From: Belnapia sp.
Lineage (GTDB): Bacteria > Pseudomonadota > Alphaproteobacteria > Acetobacterales > Acetobacteraceae
Assembly: GCA_028291445.1 (NCBI GenBank)
Contig: JAQGIA010000514.1
Span: 1-5,945, forward strand
Length of the DNA: 5,945 nt
Reading direction: 5' to 3'
Below are positions 5,656-5,945 of the stretch, in pieces; the first letter of the stretch is position 1; each line of letters opens with the position of its first letter. Below the pieces are notes generated by a model. The model made no database searches. It saw only the letters and a program-made list of their open reading frames with translations, and was not told where the DNA came from. A program made the translations under genes and the position numbers.

Positions 5656-5945
5656 ATGACCAAGCTCGTGACCTTCACCGATGCCAAGGGGCCGCGCGTC
5701 GGCGCCGCGCTGGAGGATGGCGCCATCCTCGACCTGTCCGCCGCCGCGACCGGTGGCGCTTTGGCCGGCGCCACGCGCGACATGCTGGCGCTGATCGAGG
5801 CCGGCCCGGCCGCCCTGGCCGCGGTGAAGGCCCTGGCCGCCGCGCCACCGCCCGCCGCGGTGCTCGCCGCCGGCACCACCACCCTGCTGGCGCCGATCCC
5901 CCGGCCGCGCCGCAACGTCTTCTGCGTCGGCCGCAACTACATGGA
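5656..5945 (+). CDS. Fumarylacetoacetate hydrolase family protein, N-terminal part (runs off the right edge)
   Basis: The first 96 codons of a plus-strand gene. It begins MTKLVTFTDAKGPRVGAALEDGAILDLSAAA, the small N-terminal domain found in many FAH-family enzymes, in which the substrate-independent strand pair 'rvGa..dg.ildl' is typical. It then reaches LLAPIPRPRRNVFCVGRNYM (77-96). The 'aPiprP.knifcvGrNYxdH' segment marks the start of the FAH catalytic domain. Members include fumarylpyruvate and acylpyruvate hydrolases and 2-oxo-hydratases or decarboxylases that act on 2,4-dioxo acids in aromatic or amino-acid catabolism. The metal-binding Glu/Glu/Asp residues lie beyond the window, so the substrate cannot be inferred. 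The mid-section (residues 27-74) is strongly Ala-rich, as often seen in high-GC genomes. It is transcribed divergently from the GH8 gene across a 149-nt gap in which I see no clear sigma-70 boxes. Confidence 0.88.
   Translation, partial: MTKLVTFTDAKGPRVGAALEDGAILDLSAAATGGALAGATRDMLALIEAGPAALAAVKALAAAPPPAAVLAAGTTTLLAPIPRPRRNVFCVGRNYM

Noticed and set aside
4340..5659. A 439-codon plus-strand open frame antisense to the GH8 gene
   Set aside because: The minus strand carries clear GH8 motifs. The plus-strand translation is Gly/Arg/Pro/Gln-rich with no motifs and starts within the repeat array.

Overview
The window is very GC-rich with strongly G/C-ending codons, and every gene in it looks bacterial. 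A DUF2244 membrane protein, an RR-type export signal and proteins of alphaproteobacterial flavour suggest a high-GC alphaproteobacterium, possibly of the Acetobacteraceae/Roseomonas type. That placement is an inference from overall character, not from a marker gene. No RNA gene, insertion sequence, CRISPR array, integrase or attachment site is visible. The content reads as ordinary chromosome.

Layout. (1) Positions 1-2718, minus strand: a glycosyltransferase gene (2718 down to 1444) overlaps by 8 nt the gene for UDP-galactopyranose mutase, glf (1451 down to 282). After a 77-nt gap with a small hairpin comes a rhodanese-domain gene that runs off the left edge. (2) 2719-2887: a 169-nt non-coding gap holding the presumed upstream region of the glycosyltransferase-glf pair and the 3' flank of the next gene. 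(3) 2888-3640, minus strand: endonuclease III (nth) with intact catalytic and iron-sulfur residues and an unusual proline/glycine/lysine-rich N-terminus encoded by a G-run-rich stretch. (4) 3681-4301, plus strand: a divergently oriented DUF2244 two-helix membrane protein. (5) 4303-4395: four imperfect 23-24 bp tandem repeats that fill the convergent gap and include the last codons of the next gene. (6) 4373-5506, minus strand: an exported glycoside hydrolase family 8 protein. (7) 5507-5655: a 149-nt divergent gap. (8) 5656 to the right edge, plus strand: the start of a fumarylacetoacetate-hydrolase-family enzyme.

How they work together. The only clear functional partnership is the glycosyltransferase-Glf pair. 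Glf makes UDP-galactofuranose, and the overlapping glycosyltransferase is a candidate user of it, or at least acts in the same surface-glycan pathway. The family 8 hydrolase may act on an extracytoplasmic beta-glucan, but no cellulose synthase genes are visible beside it. The nth, DUF2244, rhodanese and FAH-family genes appear to be unrelated housekeeping or catabolic neighbours. I found no convincing undescribed system. The points most worth a second look are the repeat array spanning the hydrolase stop codon, the repetitive N-terminus of Nth, and the coupled Galf module.
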